Below, piece by piece: positions 61,681 through 64,000 of a stretch of 64,000 nucleotides of DNA; the first letter of the stretch is position 1, and each line of letters opens with the position of its first letter. The DNA is from CBDDGJ01 sp965227805 (GTDB lineage: Bacteria > Pseudomonadota > Alphaproteobacteria > RS24): contig CBDDGJ010000003.1 of the NCBI GenBank assembly GCA_965227805.1, forward strand, positions 806,001 through 870,000, read 5' to 3'. The notes beneath the pieces were generated by a model, which was not told the DNA's origin, ran no database searches, and saw only the letters and a program-made list of their open reading frames with translations. Position numbers and translations under genes: made by a program.

Positions 61681-62859
61681 ATGTTTGTTAATTTTTTCCA
61701 TGAATTGAAAGCGGCCAATATTCCCGTATCCTTGCGGGAATATTTAACCCTGCTAGAGGCGTTGGATGCCGATATTATCGAACGCAAGGCGGAAGAGTTT
61801 TATTATTTATCGCGTTCGGCACTGATTAAGGATGAGCGCAATCTGGATAAATTCGACCGCATTTTCGGCCATGTATTCAAGGGGCTGGAAAGCCTCGCAG
61901 AAGGGGATATTGCACAAATTCCAGAAGAATGGCTGAAGACATTAACCGAAAAATATCTGACCGAAGAAGAAAAGAAAAAAATCGAGTCTTTAGGCGGGTG
62001 GGAAAAAATTATGGAGGAGCTTAAAAAGCGCCTCGAAGAACAAAAAAAACGCCATGAAGGCGGTAGCAAATGGATTGGTACCGGCGGCACCTCGCCTTTC
62101 GGTGCGGATGGCTATAACCCCGAAGGTGTGCGCATCGGACAAGATAAGAATAAGCAAGGCCGCGCCGTTAAAGTATGGGATAAACGCGAATATAAAAATT
62201 TGGATGACAGTGTCGAGCTTGGCACGCGCAATATAAAATTAGCCTTACGGCGTTTGCGCCATTTTGCGCGTGAGGGCAATCCGGACATACTGGACTTGGA
62301 TGATACGATTAAATCAACTGCCAATGCCGGTTATCTGGATATTAAACTTGTTCCCGAGCGGCGCAATAAGGTGAAAATATTGGTGTTTTTCGATATTGGC
62401 GGGTCTATGGATAGCTATATCCGCCTATGCGAAGAATTATTTTCTGCCGCACGCACCGAGTTTAAGAATATGGAATATTTCTATTTCCATAATTGCCTTT
62501 ATGAAGGCGTATGGAAAGATAATCGGCGGCGCCATACCGAAAAGATAGAAACATGGGACGTGCTGCATACCTACCCATCTGATTATAAAGTGATATTTGT
62601 CGGGGATGCCTCTATGAGCCCCTATGAAATTAGCTATGCGGGGGGCAGTGTCGAGCATTGGAATGAAGAACCGGGCGGCGTGTGGTTGCAACGCGTAACC
62701 GAGATTTATGAAAATGTCGTCTGGCTTAACCCCATTGCCGAGCGTTATTGGGAACACACACCGTCTTTGCAAATGATCAAGCAAATCATCACTGATCGCA
62801 TGTATCCCCTAACCCTTGAAGGGCTGGACCACGCCATGCGTGAATTAGGCCGTAGTTAA
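61681..62859 (+). CDS. CoxE-like VWA protein, partner of the MoxR-type ATPase
   Basis: A 392-residue protein. Residues about 1-120 are helical, about 85-125 very rich in lysine and glutamate (EEEKKKIESLGG, MEELKKRLEEQKKRHE), and the C-terminal part is a von Willebrand A domain with the MIDAS-type motif D-I-G-G-S near 238-242 (FFDIGGSMDSYIRL), where the first serine of the usual DxSxS is glycine, as in other CoxE-like proteins. VIFVGDASMSPYEI near 302-315 completes the domain. It would relay ATPase work to a client. Confidence 0.88.
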   Translation: MFVNFFHELKAANIPVSLREYLTLLEALDADIIERKAEEFYYLSRSALIKDERNLDKFDRIFGHVFKGLESLAEGDIAQIPEEWLKTLTEKYLTEEEKKKIESLGGWEKIMEELKKRLEEQKKRHEGGSKWIGTGGTSPFGADGYNPEGVRIGQDKNKQGRAVKVWDKREYKNLDDSVELGTRNIKLALRRLRHFAREGNPDILDLDDTIKSTANAGYLDIKLVPERRNKVKILVFFDIGGSMDSYIRLCEELFSAARTEFKNMEYFYFHNCLYEGVWKDNRRRHTEKIETWDVLHTYPSDYKVIFVGDASMSPYEISYAGGSVEHWNEEPGGVWLQRVTEIYENVVWLNPIAERYWEHTPSLQMIKQIITDRMYPLTLEGLDHAMRELGRS

Positions 62860-62863
62860 AGCG

Positions 62864-63199
62864 TTACGTATTAGCAGCGTTTAATTTTTGAAAAAAATAG
62901 GCTTTCCAGCTTTTCACTGTCTGCATACGGCGGGTGAAGGTCGAATCAGTTTCCAAATCATTGCGCCGCCGTAAAGCCATATCAATCACTGGTTCATTAG
63001 CGTTAAGAAAAAGATTAAAAATATCATTGGAAAAGGCAATTTTAGCCATTTCCAATAAACAGCGCATCTCGCTTAGGGCAAAGAGCCGTTTCCCCGTGGT
63101 AGAAAGTTTTAATTTTCCGTCGGCGTCTTCAACCACACCCAGCCATTTCAAAGCATTGGCATAATAATCATGCTGGCGGGCGCTTATATCATAATCCAT
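62864..63199 (-). CDS. Small helical protein, restriction-associated-domain-like
   Basis: A 111-residue protein with no named family that I can prove. ISARQHDYYANALKWLGVVED at residues 5-25 followed by LKLSTTGKRLFALSE and the end FTRRMQTVKSWKAYFFQ resembles a small winged-helix-like domain found at the C-terminus of some restriction-type and other defence proteins. AAAGGAG about nine bases before ATG 63199 argues for a real, separately translated gene. It ends four bases past the VWA stop on the opposite strand. It could be a remnant of a longer gene or a small DNA-binding regulator. Confidence 0.55.
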   Translation of the reverse strand: MDYDISARQHDYYANALKWLGVVEDADGKLKLSTTGKRLFALSEMRCLLEMAKIAFSNDIFNLFLNANEPVIDMALRRRNDLETDSTFTRRMQTVKSWKAYFFQKLNAANT

Positions 63200-63479
63200 A
63201 AACAGCAGCTCCTTTGATATATCTTCCTCACCAATGCGTAAAAAGGCATGGGATTGGTATATCTATTTGAAAAATTTATGCTAGTCCCATATTTTTTCTC
63301 ACAAATTTCTTGAATTTTTAATAAGTATTTGTTATTATATAATGTGTTTACTGGATTGTAAGCAGGTTTTCGGCACAATTGCCGACTGTGATAGACGGTG
63401 GAAATTCGTCTTGGATATTTGCGGTATATATATCGTATCATCTAGGTGGGTTTTCCTGGTATTGATAAAGGAGAAACTT
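63200..63479. other. AT-rich divergent intergenic region
   Basis: These 280 bases separate the small helical protein and the partial gene at 63480. The left half is strongly AT-rich. CGGCACAATTGCCG near 63371-63384 is a short inverted repeat that could be an operator or hairpin. Promoters for both genes should lie here but no strong pair stands out. The base composition differs from the flanking core genes. Confidence 0.5.
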
Positions 63480-64000
63480 ATGACCAAAAAAACTATCATT
63501 AAATTTGAACAAGTATGTGATCAGTCCTATGAGGGCATTCATCGCTTAACTGGTTTTATTAAAGCACGGGCTTTCATTGATTTGATGAATATTGCGGAAT
63601 TAACAGCTAACCCACGCGAAGCTAAATCCGGCGCAATAACAAATAGCATTATTGATAGCATTAAAATTTCCACGTCTACCTTTCCTTTTAAGACGAAAGG
63701 TATTTTACTTGCTTCAGCAACTCCTCCAAAAGAGTTAGACAGAAAAAGGTTTGAATTAACGTTTGAAGACCCATCGGTTGAAGGGATTTTGGATGGAGGA
63801 CATAATGCATTTGCCATCGCATCCCATGTTTTGAGTTTAATAACGGAAGACGAGTCTCAAATTAGAAAATTAAAATTGTGGGAAGATTTAAAAAAAGAAT
63901 GGGAGACCAACAAACAAAAAATTTTAGAACTTCACGGGCGTGAAAGTGGAAATACCCCCGAGGATATGCGGTCTGGAGAGCTGGATTTTCTAATTCCAAT
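63480..64000 (+). CDS. Partial gene, AIPR/DGQHR-like protein (possible phage defence)
   Basis: AAAGGAG precedes ATG 63480 and the frame runs open to the window edge, 173 codons. It reads MTKKTIIKFEQVCDQSYEGI, then RLTGFIKARAFIDLMNIAELTANPREAKSG in two steps, with PFKTKGILLASATPP and GILDGGHNAFAIASHVLSLI. The DGGHN region resembles the DGQHR/AIPR group, found in abortive-infection and restriction-linked loci. The 3' part is unseen. Codon use is more AT-rich than the neighbours, which suits acquired DNA. Confidence 0.45.
   Translation, partial: MTKKTIIKFEQVCDQSYEGIHRLTGFIKARAFIDLMNIAELTANPREAKSGAITNSIIDSIKISTSTFPFKTKGILLASATPPKELDRKRFELTFEDPSVEGILDGGHNAFAIASHVLSLITEDESQIRKLKLWEDLKKEWETNKQKILELHGRESGNTPEDMRSGELDFLIP

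Overview
The window reads as one stretch of alphaproteobacterial chromosome of middling GC (mid-40s percent by eye), with a phage-derived tail at the left edge and a possible defence region starting at the right edge. Evidence for Alphaproteobacteria: a gene transfer agent (RcGTA-like) tail cluster; the cycHJKL cytochrome c maturation order followed by a two-component system and glnE; ubiG | lysC-ptsP-RodZ-like-ispG-prfA-prmC-DUF4167; dapF-mtaB-ftsY-yciB; J-protein-cobS-cobT; COQ9, DUF3501, TorF and a one-cysteine DksA; and an Irr-type iron box. I cannot name genus or order from sequence alone; a free-living, oxygen-respiring lineage fits. I saw no rRNA, tRNA, CRISPR array or intact insertion sequence.

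Layout. 1-7.4 kb: end of GTA gene 12, then genes 13, 14 and 15, then a tail-fibre module (DUF2793/collar protein, fibre-assembly-like protein, DUF1353 protein, tiny membrane ORF). Gene 15 is interrupted by an in-frame TAA. 7.5-20.9 kb: nitroreductase, ccmI/E/F/H, response regulator, histidine kinase, glnE, two acyl-CoA dehydrogenases, dusA and a TauE/SafE permease. 20.9-21.8 kb: a non-core segment with perfect 38-bp inverted repeats around a structured RNA with an intrinsic terminator and a 61-residue membrane ORF. 21.8-30.0 kb (minus): DUF4167, prmC, prfA, ispG, RodZ-like, ptsP, lysC. 30.1-34.6 kb: ubiG, thioredoxin/TPR protein, LON-domain protein, UPF0434 protein, TorF (minus), crotonase. 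34.6-39.8 kb: dispersed repeats, cytochrome c', class II aldolase, glycerol kinase, NAD kinase, MFS transporter.

40-46 kb: J-domain protein, cobS, cobT, then an apparently Irr-controlled rubrerythrin / Fe-S protein / DUF3501 cluster. 46.1-53.7 kb (minus): yciB, ftsY, mtaB, dapF, pnp, rpsO, truB, thioesterase. 53.7-54.5 kb (minus): a Panacea-domain protein overlapping a two-helix membrane protein, a likely PanAT toxin-antitoxin pair. 54.6-60.7 kb: COQ9, clpB with a heat-shock-type promoter, chorismate mutase, tadA, pseudouridine synthase, rsmD, dksA. 60.8-62.9 kb: a second AAA+/VWA pair. 62.9-64 kb: a small helical protein and the start of an AIPR/DGQHR-like protein.

Best leads: (1) the terminator-ended structured RNA plus micro-membrane ORF between long inverted repeats; (2) the in-frame stop in GTA gene 15; (3) the Panacea/membrane toxin pair with a palindrome over its promoter; (4) the Irr box on the rubrerythrin-FeS-DUF3501 unit, which has a terminator between its first two genes; (5) the candidate defence edge at 62.9-64 kb. 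Functions rest on motif recognition by eye; no database search was run.
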